A stretch of DNA of 64,000 nt from Chromohalobacter nigrandesensis (GCF_023061285.1 NZ_JAKGAM010000004.1:124001-188000), one strand, 5' to 3'. Counted from the first letter of the stretch, positions 18,194 to 26,622 are shown. Notes: generated from the letters alone by a model not told the origin. Numbers and translations: made by a program.

Positions 18194-18259
18194 GTAGCAG
18201 CATGGATCGTCGGAACATGGCATACTAGGTCCTTGAATTCAGGGAGATAGTCGTTAGTC

Positions 18260-19969
18260 GTGGATACCATCAACAGCCTTTTTTTATTTTCAGGGTTCCT
18301 GATCGCGTTGAGCATCGTGGCGAGCCGTGTCTCGTCGCGCATCGGCGTGCCGCTGCTGGTGCTGTTCCTTGGGTTGGGCATGATGGCCGGCGAGGAAGGC
18401 GTGCTGGGCATCGAGTTCGACGACTATTCGCTTGCCTACCTGATCGGGCATCTGGCGCTGGCGATGATCCTTCTCGACGGCGGCTTGCGCACGCGACTCA
18501 AGACGTTCCGCGTGGGGCTCAGGCCGGCGCTTTCCCTGGCGACATTGGGAGTCTTCGTGACCAGCGGGCTCGTCGGCCTGTTTGCGACCTGGATATTCGA
18601 TCTTTCCCTGGTGGAAGGTTTGCTGGTCGGTGCGATTGTGGGCTCCACGGACGCTGCCGCAGTCTTTTCGATGCTCAGCGGTCAGGGTGTGACGCTCAAC
18701 GAACGAGTGGGCGCGACGCTGGAGATCGAGTCGGGCACCAACGATCCGATGGCGATTTTCTTGACGATTACCCTGGCTGAAGTGCTGGTAAACGGTACCA
18801 GCGGTGTCTGGCATACGCTGATGACGTTCGTCTCGCAGTTCGGGCTGGGCTTGTTGTTCGGGGTCGGGGGTGGCTGGTTGGCGGCCAAGCTGCTGCGCTG
18901 GCTCGACCTGGCGTCGGGGCTTTATTCACTATTGGCGCTGGCGTTGGGCTTTTTAATCTTCGGTTTGGCCAGCGCGACTGGCGGTAGCGGTTTTCTGGCG
19001 ATTTATCTGGCGGGCTTGATGATCGGCAACCAGCCGGGGCGGCATCTCACGCATATTCTGCCGGTTCACGATGGGTTGGCGTGGTTGAGCCAGATCGGGC
19101 TTTTCCTGGTGCTAGGATTGTTGGTGACGCCCAGCGAAATGATCGATTACGCCGTGCCGGGGGCTGTCTTGGCGTTAGGCTTGATCTTTGTGGCGCGCCC
19201 GTTGGCCGTGCTGGTAGCGCTCAAGCCATTCTTCAGTTTTCGCTGGCGAGAGCTTGGTTTCATTTCCTGGGTGGGCTTGCGCGGTGCAGTGCCTATCGTG
19301 CTGGCCATTTTTCCGGTGATTGCCGGTGTCGAGAATGCGACGCTGTATTTCAACGTCGCCTTCTTCGTGGTGCTGATGTCGCTATTGATGCAGGGTGCCT
19401 CCTTGGCGAGGATAGCGCGTTGGATGCGCGTCGAAGTACCCGCTGGCACAACGCCCAATCGTCGCGGCGCGTTGGGCGTGCTACCGGAAAACGATTATGA
19501 AATGTTCGTCTACAAGGTCGAGAACGAAGCGCTCGAGGATGTGCCTATTCGCTTGTTGCGTTTCCCGTCGGGGGCCTTGATTTCCGGTCTGTTTCGCAAG
19601 CACACCATGCTGCATGCCAAAGGCAGCACGCGGCTGAAACTTGGCGATGTCATTTGCGTCATCGGGCGCAGTGAGGATCTGCCGGCGCTCAATCGCTTGT
19701 TCAACGGAGATGCCACGCTCAAGCGTGAGCGCGCCTTCTTCGGTACCTTTACACTGGATGGTGAAGCCATCATGAGCGACGTGGCGGATGCCTATGGACT
19801 GACCCTGAGCGCAGGGGAGCAGAACATGACTCTGGGCGAGTTCGTGTCGCTGCGCGTCGGTGGTCATCCCGTGGTGGGGGACGATGTCGATTGGCATGGC
19901 TTTCACTGGGTCGTCAGCGCGGTAGAAGGCAATCGGATAACAAGGGTCGGTTTGAGGCTTTATCACTGA
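18260..19969 (+). CDS. nhaP2: Potassium/proton antiporter CvrA (NhaP2 type)
   Basis: CPA1-family cation/proton antiporter of 569 residues. About twelve membrane helices fill residues 1-395, with the ion-site stretch VGSTDAAAVFSML and ESGTNDPMAIF. A TrkA-C (RCK-C) domain follows at roughly 410-490 and an additional cytoplasmic domain closes the protein, as in CvrA. NhaP2 proteins export K+ and matter for volume regulation at low osmolarity, which suits a halophile. The start is GTG; the best AGGGAG is 13 bases away, which is long. Confidence 0.9.
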   Translation: MDTINSLFLFSGFLIALSIVASRVSSRIGVPLLVLFLGLGMMAGEEGVLGIEFDDYSLAYLIGHLALAMILLDGGLRTRLKTFRVGLRPALSLATLGVFVTSGLVGLFATWIFDLSLVEGLLVGAIVGSTDAAAVFSMLSGQGVTLNERVGATLEIESGTNDPMAIFLTITLAEVLVNGTSGVWHTLMTFVSQFGLGLLFGVGGGWLAAKLLRWLDLASGLYSLLALALGFLIFGLASATGGSGFLAIYLAGLMIGNQPGRHLTHILPVHDGLAWLSQIGLFLVLGLLVTPSEMIDYAVPGAVLALGLIFVARPLAVLVALKPFFSFRWRELGFISWVGLRGAVPIVLAIFPVIAGVENATLYFNVAFFVVLMSLLMQGASLARIARWMRVEVPAGTTPNRRGALGVLPENDYEMFVYKVENEALEDVPIRLLRFPSGALISGLFRKHTMLHAKGSTRLKLGDVICVIGRSEDLPALNRLFNGDATLKRERAFFGTFTLDGEAIMSDVADAYGLTLSAGEQNMTLGEFVSLRVGGHPVVGDDVDWHGFHWVVSAVEGNRITRVGLRLYH

Positions 19970-20050
19970 GCCAGAGAAGTGAATTCAATAGCGCGTAGCG
20001 CGTTATCTTGTTCTACGCTGAATCGACTGTTTTGTCCTGCGGAGTTTGAC

Positions 20051-20302
20051 ATGTCCATGCCCCACCGGCGCCTTTATCGTTGTCGCGCTTGTCAGGTCGA
20101 AGTGTTCATCCAGGCAACGCGACGGCCGCTGGAAGCAAGGTGTCCGGAATGCGAAGCGCGTGACTTCGAGAGCGTCGAGATGGCCGGGCCGCATCGGCGT
20201 GCCAGCGTCGATGAGCTGCTGGCGAAAGCACTGGAGCGAGAGGGTATCGACTCGCGTTATGATCTTCGGCACGTTGAAAAGCCGACGTTTCGCGATATTT
20301 AA
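20051..20302 (+). CDS. Small zinc-ribbon protein
   Basis: 83 residues with two CxxC pairs, Cys11/Cys14 (CRAC) and Cys31/Cys34 (CPEC), spaced for a single zinc ribbon like regulatory FmdB-type proteins. The remaining half is helical and charged and gives no further clue. GGAG six bases before the ATG at 20051 supports this start; a longer in-frame ORF begins at 19979. The phosphatase gene follows 42 bp later. Function unknown. Confidence 0.72.
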   Translation: MSMPHRRLYRCRACQVEVFIQATRRPLEARCPECEARDFESVEMAGPHRRASVDELLAKALEREGIDSRYDLRHVEKPTFRDI

Positions 20303-20344
20303 TCGATCCGCGTGGTGTTCTTCAGTCGATAAGGAGCCGTTTGC

Positions 20345-21019
20345 GTGATTCAACGGCACGATCCCAATGAGCACGGCCGCGATTTCATCGTCGGTGATAT
20401 ACACGGCCAACTGGCGTTGCTTCATGACAAGTTGAGTGGGGTCGGTTTCGACCGTCAACGAGATAGGCTGTTCAGCGTCGGGGATTTGATCGATCGTGGT
20501 GCCGAGAGCCTCCAGTGTTTGTCTCTCGCCCTCGAGCCTTGGTTTTACGCCGTGCGTGGCAATCATGAAATGCTGGCGCATGACGCGTTGCTGGGCGAGG
20601 AAAGGGGCAGTCTTAAAACGCGTGATGCCTGGATGATCAACGGCGGTACCTGGGCCCTGGAAGCGGGGTTGGCCGAGGTGCAGATGTTGCTCCAGCACGT
20701 CTTGCCATGCATGCCCTATGCGCGCGAAATATCAGTCGCCGGTAAGCGTCTCGGTATCGTTCACGCCGAACCACCCGCGGACTGGCGGAATGTCGCGACG
20801 CCTTCGCAGGAACTGCTCTGGGGAAGAACGCGCATCCGACGTGGCGACGAGACGCCGGTCAGGGGTATCGATGCCGTGGTGGTGGGGCATACTATTGTGG
20901 AGCGCCCTATATGTCTGGGGAACGTCCACTACATCGACACCGGCGCCTTCACCACGGGAAGGCTGACGCTCATCGAAGCCCGCACCCTGTTGAGCGGTAT
21001 CGAATCGTCGCCGTTGTAA
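20345..21019 (+). CDS. Serine/threonine protein phosphatase, PPP family (PrpA/B-like)
   Basis: Metallophosphatase of 224 residues with all three signature blocks: GDIHG (17-21), GDLIDRG (46-52) and RGNHE (71-75). Later metal ligands lie in GIVHAEPP and VVVGHTIVE. The size matches bacterial PrpA/PrpB and lambda phosphatase. Targets are unknown. The start is GTG with AAGGAG eight bases before it. Confidence 0.88.
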   Translation: MIQRHDPNEHGRDFIVGDIHGQLALLHDKLSGVGFDRQRDRLFSVGDLIDRGAESLQCLSLALEPWFYAVRGNHEMLAHDALLGEERGSLKTRDAWMINGGTWALEAGLAEVQMLLQHVLPCMPYAREISVAGKRLGIVHAEPPADWRNVATPSQELLWGRTRIRRGDETPVRGIDAVVVGHTIVERPICLGNVHYIDTGAFTTGRLTLIEARTLLSGIESSPL

Positions 21020-21045
21020 CCACGCGATGTAACATCCCGAACGAA

Positions 21046-21085
21046 AACGCCCCGAGACCAGTAAGTTACTGAAACTCGGGGCGTT
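21046..21085 (-). terminator. Terminator of tRNA-Ser
   Basis: Perfect 11-bp inverted repeat AACGCCCCGAG/CTCGGGGCGTT, with a second nested stem CAGTAA/TTACTG in its loop. On the minus strand it lies ten bases past the tRNA 3' end and continues into TTTTCG. It may also serve the phosphatase gene in the other direction. Confidence 0.8.
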
Positions 21086-21094
21086 AAGATGTAA

Positions 21095-21184
21095 TGGCGG
21101 AGGGACAGGGATTCGAACCCTGGGAAGGCGCAAACCTTCGCCGGTTTTCAAGACCGGTGCATTCAACCGCTCTGCCATCCCTCC
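21095..21184 (-). tRNA. tRNA-Ser (anticodon UGA)
   Basis: On the minus strand a 90-nt class II tRNA: acceptor GGAGGGA pairs with TCCCTCC, the anticodon stem CCGGT/ACCGG encloses CTTGAAA with anticodon TGA, and a long variable arm GAAGG..CCTTC precedes the T arm with GTTCGAATC. CCA is encoded. It reads UCA-type serine codons. Confidence 0.96.
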
Positions 21185-21199
21185 GGCTTACGGCGGTGT

Positions 21200-21227
21200 A
21201 TACTACCAGCATTTACTGAGTCGTCAA
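21200..21227 (-). promoter_or_regulatory. Promoter of tRNA-Ser
   Basis: Minus strand: -35 TTGACG (21227-21222), 16-bp spacer, -10 TAGTAT (21205-21200). The -10 lies 15 bp before the mature tRNA 5' end, consistent with a short leader. Confidence 0.7.
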
Positions 21228-21352
21228 GACTTTTGTGCTTTCAATGAGTTAAAACAACGCCGGGGCGTTGAATATCCATCTTGCAGTGGGAACTCAAGCG
21301 GGGCATCCTAGGTCTTACAAATGTTTTCAGCGCCACCGAGGAGAGAAATCCC

Positions 21353-22027
21353 ATGGCATATCGTACTTCTCAGATTGCTGACCAGCAGACGACGCGGTCG
21401 GAAATCAGTACCAACAAGGTGTTGCGCAACACCTATATGCTCCTGGCCATGACGCTGTTGTTCTCCGCCGTGATGGCGGGAACCGCGATGGCCATGGGCA
21501 TCGGGCAGATGAATATCTTCATCTTCATGATTGGTGCCTACGGCTTGATGTTCCTGGTTCATAAGACCGCGAATTCGGCGGCGGGCATTTTGTCGATCTT
21601 CGCTTTCACGGGCTTCATGGGCTTCACGTTGGGGCCGATGTTGAGCCTCTACCTGTCAATGCCCAATGGCGCGCAACTGGTGATGACGGCGCTGGGGATG
21701 ACGGGCGCGACGTTCATCGGGCTATCGGCCGTGGCCTTGATTACCCGCAAGGATTTCAGCTTTTTGGGTAACTTCATGATCGCCGGGGCGATCGTGCTGG
21801 TGCTGGCGATGGTCGCAGCGATGATCTTCAATATCACCGCTTTGGCGCTGGCCGTCTCAGCAGGCTTCGTGCTGTTCTCTTCGGCGGCGATTCTGTATCA
21901 GACCAGTGAGATCATCCATCGCGCAGGGGAAACCAACTACATCTTGGCGACCATTACCCTGTTCGTGTCGATCTACAACCTGTTCATTAGCCTGTTGTCC
22001 CTTCTTGGGTTCATGTCTAACGACTGA
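21353..22027 (+). CDS. Bax inhibitor-1 / YccA family membrane protein
   Basis: Inner-membrane protein of 224 residues with about seven hydrophobic helices and the BI-1 block LFVSIYNLFISLLSLLG at the C-terminus. The nearest known member, YccA, modulates the FtsH protease in E. coli; others act as pH-gated calcium leaks. I chose the ATG at 21353, preceded by GAGGAGAG, over an upstream in-frame start at 21281. A strong terminator follows. Confidence 0.9.
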   Translation: MAYRTSQIADQQTTRSEISTNKVLRNTYMLLAMTLLFSAVMAGTAMAMGIGQMNIFIFMIGAYGLMFLVHKTANSAAGILSIFAFTGFMGFTLGPMLSLYLSMPNGAQLVMTALGMTGATFIGLSAVALITRKDFSFLGNFMIAGAIVLVLAMVAAMIFNITALALAVSAGFVLFSSAAILYQTSEIIHRAGETNYILATITLFVSIYNLFISLLSLLGFMSND

Positions 22028-22061
22028 TTCGGCACGTGGCGCGACTGCGCGCCTGTTTGGC

Positions 22062-22094
22062 AAAGGCCCGCACCTCGAAAGGTGCGGGCCTTTT
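22062..22094. terminator. Bidirectional terminator
   Basis: AAAGGCCCGCACCT and AGGTGCGGGCCTTT form a 14-bp stem with a CGAA loop, flanked by a T-run on both strands. It lies between the convergent YccA-like gene and the small minus-strand gene at 22108. Confidence 0.9.
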
Positions 22095-22107
22095 ACGTAG
22101 GGCATTT

Positions 22108-22392
22108 TCATCCTCGCCAGAGTTGCAGCAGAGGCTCGGCGAACCCATGCCAGCGGGTGTAGAAAATCGCGCGGCGTCGGGTGTTGGCGATATCTTCGGT
22201 GTCGAAAATGTCATGCCAAAGATGCGGGTCATGCCGAAGGCGCGCCAGGCAGCCTATCTCGCACTTGGGCGTTGAGCACGAGAAGGCCACTCTATCGCCA
22301 TGGGTGATCGACAGCGTGGATGAGCAGGTCGTTTCGGTCGGCGCCAGCGACGCTGGCGGACGTTTAGTCGGGGAAAGCAGGGCAACGCTCAT
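22108..22392 (-). CDS. Small hypothetical protein, cysteine-containing
   Basis: 94 residues, not recognised. GGAGG eight bases before the ATG at 22392 and the shared terminator at its end argue that it is a real gene. The sequence has four cysteines: Cys23 (near TTCSSTL), a FSCSTPKCEIGC cluster, and none in the second half, which is rich in His, Trp and Arg. There is no signal peptide or membrane helix. The cluster could bind a metal, but no known motif matches. Confidence 0.55.
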   Translation of the reverse strand: MSVALLSPTKRPPASLAPTETTCSSTLSITHGDRVAFSCSTPKCEIGCLARLRHDPHLWHDIFDTEDIANTRRRAIFYTRWHGFAEPLLQLWRG

Positions 22393-22536
22393 GATCGTAA
22401 CCTCCACGAATCAGCAGGTGTGCCGGTACATTACGACACAGACACTTTCAATTTAGCTGGATTTCGTAACGGCTAAAGAGGATTCGCACAAACCCTGACG
22501 GCGCTCATATGAGTCGCGTCTGTTGCGGTGCGGCAT

Positions 22537-22562
22537 AAAAAAAAGCCGCCTAGAAAGGCGGC
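22537..22562 (-). terminator. Intrinsic terminator of the candidate sRNA
   Basis: Minus strand GCCGCC-TTTCTA-GGCGGC followed directly by eight T (22544-22537). No annotated minus-strand gene ends here, so a separate transcript must use it if it functions. Confidence 0.85.
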
Positions 22563-22622
22563 CAAAGTTTGGGGATATCAACAGATCAGTATCGCTAGCT
22601 AAAGATGTGCTATACGTTAGCT
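22537..22622 (-). ncRNA. Candidate trans-acting small RNA, about 86 nt
   Basis: A consensus promoter (22630-22658) and a strong terminator bracket an 86-nt minus-strand transcript with no ORF. The predicted RNA has a 5' hairpin (AGCUAA at 22621-22616 pairing with UUAGCU about 14 bases later), an unpaired linker containing UGUUGAUAUCCCCAAAC, and a GCCGCC/GGCGGC terminator ending in eight U. This is the usual plan of Hfq-dependent base-pairing RNAs. I do not recognise it as a named sRNA. Confidence 0.65.
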
Positions 22623-22629
22623 TGTTAAA

Positions 22630-22658
22630 AATATACTCGCTAACATGGTTGGCGTCAA
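22630..22658 (-). promoter_or_regulatory. Sigma-70 promoter of the candidate sRNA
   Basis: Minus strand: -35 TTGACG (22658-22653), exactly 17 bp, -10 TATATT (22635-22630). The expected start is at A22623 or A22622. Confidence 0.7.
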
Positions 22659-22762
22659 TGATTGTCTGACTCGATGGCGCGTGGTGCTTCCAATGATTTG
22701 CCTGACCTCGCTACGTCGAGGACAATAGCGCTATTCACTATGTCCGTGATGGGAGACTCTCG

Positions 22763-23155
22763 ATGCGTTACGCCTTACTCGTGCTAGGAGGTCCGTATAG
22801 CCATCAGGCCGCGCACTCTGCATTGCGTTTCGCGCATGCCGCCATCGCACGGGGGCATCGTGTCGGTACGGTGTTCTTCTATCACGATGGGGTCTATAAC
22901 GCTGCGCACTTCGCGGCGCCGCCGCAGGACGAGCCGCATCTCGTCGATGCCTGGCGTGAGTTACAGCGCACGCAGGGAACCGTCTTGCAGGTCTGCGTGG
23001 CGGCGGCACTGCGTCGTGGGTTGCTCGATGCCCGCGAAGCCGAGCGTCACGGCAAGAGCGGGGCAAGTCTCGAATCTCCCTTCGAGTTGACGGGGCTGGG
23101 TCAGTTGCTCGATATCGGCCAGACACACGAGCGGCTGATCACCTTCGCGCCCTGA
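22763..23155 (+). CDS. tusD: Sulfurtransferase TusD
   Basis: DsrE-family subunit of the TusBCD sulfur relay, 130 residues. The active Cys78 in LQVCVAAALRRG is at the same position as the catalytic cysteine of E. coli TusD. It receives persulfide sulfur from TusA and passes it to TusE for 2-thiouridine synthesis at U34 of tRNA by MnmA. It is the first gene of tusDCBE. Confidence 0.95.
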   Translation: MRYALLVLGGPYSHQAAHSALRFAHAAIARGHRVGTVFFYHDGVYNAAHFAAPPQDEPHLVDAWRELQRTQGTVLQVCVAAALRRGLLDAREAERHGKSGASLESPFELTGLGQLLDIGQTHERLITFAP

Positions 23156-23191
23156 ATAAGGCGTCGCTCATTCATGTCACGGGGAATTGTC

Positions 23192-23572
23192 ATGTCCGAG
23201 ATAACCGAGGCATCGCACGGCGATCTTCTGGTGATGCTACGCCATGCGCCGCACGGCGGTTTATGGCTACGCGAGGCCCTCGATCTAGCATTGGTGGGCG
23301 CGGCCTTCGGTCAGTCCGTGTCGTTGTTGCTGATGGGAGATGGCGTCTGGGCATTGCTCCAGGGCCAAGGCTCGGGGCCGCTGGGGCAGAAGGGCTCCCA
23401 AAGCACCTTCGAGATGCTGGAGATGTATGATATCGAGCGTTTATATGTCGATGTCGACTCGCTCGCGGCGCGTGGGCTGACTCGCGACGATTTGCTCTTG
23501 CCGGTGATTGAAGTGTCGACGCCGGAACTGTCGACGGTGCTTGCCGGTCACCGTCAAATCTTCAATTTCTAA
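23192..23572 (+). CDS. tusC: TusBCD sulfur relay subunit TusC
   Basis: DsrF-like structural subunit of the TusBCD hexamer, 126 residues. HAPHGGLWLREALDLALVGAAFGQ matches the family's N-terminal block, and YDIERLYVD lies in the second half. I chose the ATG at 23192 because GGGGA lies six to seven bases before it; an ATG at 23174 lacks a ribosome binding site. Confidence 0.92.
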   Translation: MSEITEASHGDLLVMLRHAPHGGLWLREALDLALVGAAFGQSVSLLLMGDGVWALLQGQGSGPLGQKGSQSTFEMLEMYDIERLYVDVDSLAARGLTRDDLLLPVIEVSTPELSTVLAGHRQIFNF

Positions 23573-23625
23573 ACGTTGCCCGTACCGAATGCTAGCTGGG
23601 TAGCGCTGTGAGGAGACACCTGCGA

Positions 23626-23916
23626 ATGTTGTTGCACTTGCTCAATCGTGCCCCGAGTTCGAGCTCCGTTCATCAGGACGTACTGCGCGCGATGGGGGAG
23701 GAAGATGGCTTGATGCTGATCGAAGATGGCGTGTTTGGCGCGGTGAGTGCACAGGTACAACATTTTCCCGGTCTGGAAGGTCGCCTGTTCGCCCTGCGCG
23801 AGGATCTGGAGTCGCGCGGTCTGGCGGGGCGCTGCGATGCCCGCGTGATCATCGTCGACATGGATGGTTTCGTGGCACTGACCGAGGAAGCGCAACGCAC
23901 GGTGAGCTGGTTCTGA
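23626..23916 (+). CDS. tusB: TusBCD sulfur relay subunit TusB
   Basis: DsrH-like subunit, 96 residues, starting MLLHLLNRAPSS like E. coli TusB. The GTG at 23608 would add six residues; the ATG at 23626 has GAGGAG ten bases upstream and fits the family length. The stop overlaps the tusE start in TGATG. Confidence 0.92.
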   Translation: MLLHLLNRAPSSSSVHQDVLRAMGEEDGLMLIEDGVFGAVSAQVQHFPGLEGRLFALREDLESRGLAGRCDARVIIVDMDGFVALTEEAQRTVSWF

Positions 23917-24269
23917 TGGCGACCACGCAAGCGACACGCTATATCACGGTGGAAGGCCATGACATCGGGCTCGATCCCGAAGGGTTCGTGGTCGATCTGA
24001 CGGCCTGGACGCCGGCCGTGGCCGAGGCGCTGGCCGCCGAGGACGGGCGCGAACTGACGCCTGAACACTGGGAGGTTCTCGAGGTATTGCGGGACTTCTA
24101 CGCACGCTATGAGAACGCCCCGGCGATGCGGCCCCTGGTCAAGGCTGTCGGCCAGGCGCTGGGGCCCGATAAAGGCCGCTCCCTGCACTTGATGCGGTTG
24201 TTTCCCGATAGTCCTGCCAAGGTGGGGGCGCGCCTGGCGGGATTGCCCAAGCCGACCAATTGTCTTTAA
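23916..24269 (+). CDS. tusE: Sulfur acceptor protein TusE (DsrC family)
   Basis: Takes sulfur from TusD and delivers it with MnmA to tRNA. 117 residues. The conserved C-terminal arm ends KPTNCL with the acceptor Cys116 as penultimate residue. The second DsrC cysteine ten residues earlier is missing, which distinguishes TusE from the dissimilatory DsrC. Its last codons already form the first unit of a 13-bp repeat. Confidence 0.95.
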   Translation: MATTQATRYITVEGHDIGLDPEGFVVDLTAWTPAVAEALAAEDGRELTPEHWEVLEVLRDFYARYENAPAMRPLVKAVGQALGPDKGRSLHLMRLFPDSPAKVGARLAGLPKPTNCL

Positions 24270-24326
24270 GAACTGTTTTTAAGAACTCTCTTTAAGAATG
24301 GTCTCTACGAACCGTCTTCAAGAACT
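24262..24326 (+). repeat. 13-bp tandem repeat, five units
   Basis: Units GTCTTTAAGAACT, GTTTTTAAGAACT, CTCTTTAAGAATG, GTCTCTACGAACC and GTCTTCAAGAACT follow each other with exact 13-bp phase, and a decayed sixth reaches 24339. The first unit contains the tusE stop codon. The array fills the gap to acpH. No function is evident. Confidence 0.85.
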
Positions 24327-24341
24327 CTCTCTAGGTCTTCG

Positions 24342-24896
24342 ATGAATTTTCTTGCGCATGGCTGGCTGGCACGTGGTGGCAACGACGCCTTCTTGTACGG
24401 CAACTTGATTGCCGATGGCGTCAAGGGTGACCCTGACGGCGACTGGCTAGCGGAGATCGCGCGGGGCATTCGTCATCATCGTCGCGTGGATGCCTGGGTC
24501 GACGACCATGCCGTGATACGTGGCGTGCGTGAACGTGCACCGCGTCCCCAGCGGCGTGTCGTGGGCATCGCGCTGGATTTGGTGTGGGACCATTTCGTGG
24601 CGCGCGACCATGCCGATGCGATGCTGATCCGGCGTTGCTATCGGGTACTCCAGGCCCAGGGGCGAGCCCCCAATCGCTTGGCACCAATGATTCCTGCTCT
24701 TATCGAAGACGACTGGTTGAGTCGTTACGCTGACTTCGATTTCACCTGCCAGGCGATCGTAGGCCTCGGGCGCCGTCTAAGCGGCCCCAATCGCCTGGCG
24801 GAACTGGTGCCCTGGCTGCGCGCCGACTACCCCACGCTGGAGCATGATTTTCAGCGACTCTGGCCGGCGCTCAATCAGGCGTTGAGCGCTGACTAG
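24342..24896 (+). CDS. acpH: Acyl carrier protein phosphodiesterase
   Basis: Removes the 4'-phosphopantetheine arm from holo-ACP. 184 residues, AcpH (DUF479) family. It begins MNFLAHGWLARGGNDAFLYGN, with the HD-like metal residues in RGIRHHRRVDAWVDDH and LVWDHFVARD. The ribosome binding site is weak (AGG eight bases before the ATG) and lies in the decayed last repeat unit. Confidence 0.9.
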   Translation: MNFLAHGWLARGGNDAFLYGNLIADGVKGDPDGDWLAEIARGIRHHRRVDAWVDDHAVIRGVRERAPRPQRRVVGIALDLVWDHFVARDHADAMLIRRCYRVLQAQGRAPNRLAPMIPALIEDDWLSRYADFDFTCQAIVGLGRRLSGPNRLAELVPWLRADYPTLEHDFQRLWPALNQALSAD

Positions 24897-24914
24897 GCCT
24901 TGTCTTCAGTGGCA

Positions 24915-26105
24915 TTAGTCCGTCAGCCACAGGCACTCTACGCGCTCGCCTTCGTGGAGGGTGGTGTGCTCGGGTACCACCGCGAGGGCATCGGCCTCGA
25001 GGCACGAGGACAGCACCGCCGAGTTCTGGTCGGCGAAGGCGTGGGCGACGATGCCATCGGCGGTGAACTCGAGCCCCACACGCATGTAGTGGCGACGCGC
25101 CTGCGTATGTGTGGTGAAGGCTGCGCGCGCCCACAGGCGGGGCAGCGCGGCCATGCGCGGACAACCCAACAGGGCGCCCATGAGGGGGCGGAGATACACC
25201 CAGGCGCCGACGAAGCAGGACACAGGATTGCCGGGCAGGCCCACCAGTCGCGCCTGGCCGATGCGTCCCAGTGCCAATGGCTTGCCGGGGCGCATGGCCA
25301 ACTGCCATAGATCCAACTGACCCAATGATTCCAGCGCGTGCTTGACGTGGTCTTCTTCGCCGACGCTGACGCCGCCGGTGGTGACGATGACATCGGCGCG
25401 CTCGGCGGCCTCGTGCAACAGGCGCTGGGTCGTCGCGAAGTCGTCGGGCACGTGTTTGCGCATGACCAACTCGGCGCCGAAGCGCTCGAGCAGGCGCGAG
25501 AGCATGGGCCGGTTGGAGTTATGAATCTGCCCCGCTGCGAGCGGTTGACCGGGGTCGACGATTTCATCGCCGGTGGAGAGCAGCGCCACGCGCGGGCGAC
25601 GATACACGTCGACCTGCGTGATGCCCTGGCCGGCCAGGTGCCCCAGGGCGGCTGCCTCCAGCCGAGTGCCCGCTTCCAGAAGTGGGGTGCCGGCTTCTAC
25701 GTCGCGGCCACGGCGACGCAGGTTATCGCCCAGCGTGATGTCGCCGGGAATATGCGCCTGGGCGTCTTGCGTCTCCACGCGTTCCTGCATCACGACCGTG
25801 TCGGCGCCTGGAGGCATCTCGCCACCGGTGAAGATGCGTACACAGGTGCCCGGTGCCAGCGGTTCGGGCGCGTGGCCGGCGGCGATGCGCTGGCTGACGG
25901 GCAACCACCGGCCGGTATCGGCATGGCGTAGTGCATAGCCATCCATGGCGCTGTTATCGGCGGGCGGCACGTCGAGGCGGGCGGTGACCGACTCGGCCAG
26001 CACGCGGCCCGCCGCCGCCTCGCAATCGATGCGTTCGATATCTCCCGCCTTCACGTCTTTCAACAACGCCTCCAGCGCGCGCTCGACGCTTTGCAGCTCA
26101 GCCAT
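24915..26105 (-). CDS. moeA: Molybdopterin molybdenumtransferase MoeA
   Basis: Inserts molybdate into adenylylated molybdopterin to form the Mo cofactor used by the nearby formate dehydrogenase. 396 residues. Visible blocks are PPADNSAMDGYALR, IFTGGEMPPGADTVV, RGRDVEAGT, the MPT-binding core VIVTTGGVSVGEEDHVK, and MRPGKPLALG. It overlaps moaB by 8 bp. Confidence 0.95.
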   Translation of the reverse strand: MAELQSVERALEALLKDVKAGDIERIDCEAAAGRVLAESVTARLDVPPADNSAMDGYALRHADTGRWLPVSQRIAAGHAPEPLAPGTCVRIFTGGEMPPGADTVVMQERVETQDAQAHIPGDITLGDNLRRRGRDVEAGTPLLEAGTRLEAAALGHLAGQGITQVDVYRRPRVALLSTGDEIVDPGQPLAAGQIHNSNRPMLSRLLERFGAELVMRKHVPDDFATTQRLLHEAAERADVIVTTGGVSVGEEDHVKHALESLGQLDLWQLAMRPGKPLALGRIGQARLVGLPGNPVSCFVGAWVYLRPLMGALLGCPRMAALPRLWARAAFTTHTQARRHYMRVGLEFTADGIVAHAFADQNSAVLSSCLEADALAVVPEHTTLHEGERVECLWLTD

Positions 26106-26622
26106 GCTGACCTCTCCCGGGAATCACCAGGTTGGCGAAGTTGCACGGCTGATGGCGGCTGTCGAGTTGTTCGTGAAGGATGCCGTCCCAGGCGCTACGG
26201 CAGGCGCCGGTGGAGCCGGGCAGACAGAACACCACGGTGGCGTTGGCCAGGCCGCCGAGGCAGCGGCTCTGCACGGTGGAACTGCCGATTTCCTGCCACG
26301 ACAGATGGCGAAACAGCTCGCCGAAACCTTCGATGTGCTTGTCGAGCAGCACTTCGACCGCCTCGGGAGTGGAGTCACGCCCGGTGAAGCCGGTGCCGCC
26401 GGTGGTGACGATGACCTGGACGCTTTCGTCGGCGATCCACTGAGCGACGAGCGCACGGATACGATAGACATCATCGACGACGATGCGCTTGTCGGCGAGT
26501 TCATGTCCATCGCGTTCCAGGCGTTCCACCAGCGCGTTGCCCGAACGGTCGGTTTCCTCCGTGCGGGTATCGGAGACGGTCAGCACGGCGATCTTGAGGG
26601 GAACGAACGCGGCCTCGCTCAT
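26098..26622 (-). CDS. moaB: Molybdopterin adenylyltransferase MoaB
   Basis: MogA/MoaB-fold protein of 174 residues that adenylylates or binds molybdopterin. Core [16 protein letters not shown], then [16 protein letters not shown]. It starts in an ATGA overlap with the DUF1244 gene and ends inside the start of moeA, so the three form one tightly packed operon. Confidence 0.92.
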   Translation of the reverse strand: MSEAAFVPLKIAVLTVSDTRTEETDRSGNALVERLERDGHELADKRIVVDDVYRIRALVAQWIADESVQVIVTTGGTGFTGRDSTPEAVEVLLDKHIEGFGELFRHLSWQEIGSSTVQSRCLGGLANATVVFCLPGSTGACRSAWDGILHEQLDSRHQPCNFANLVIPGRGQHG

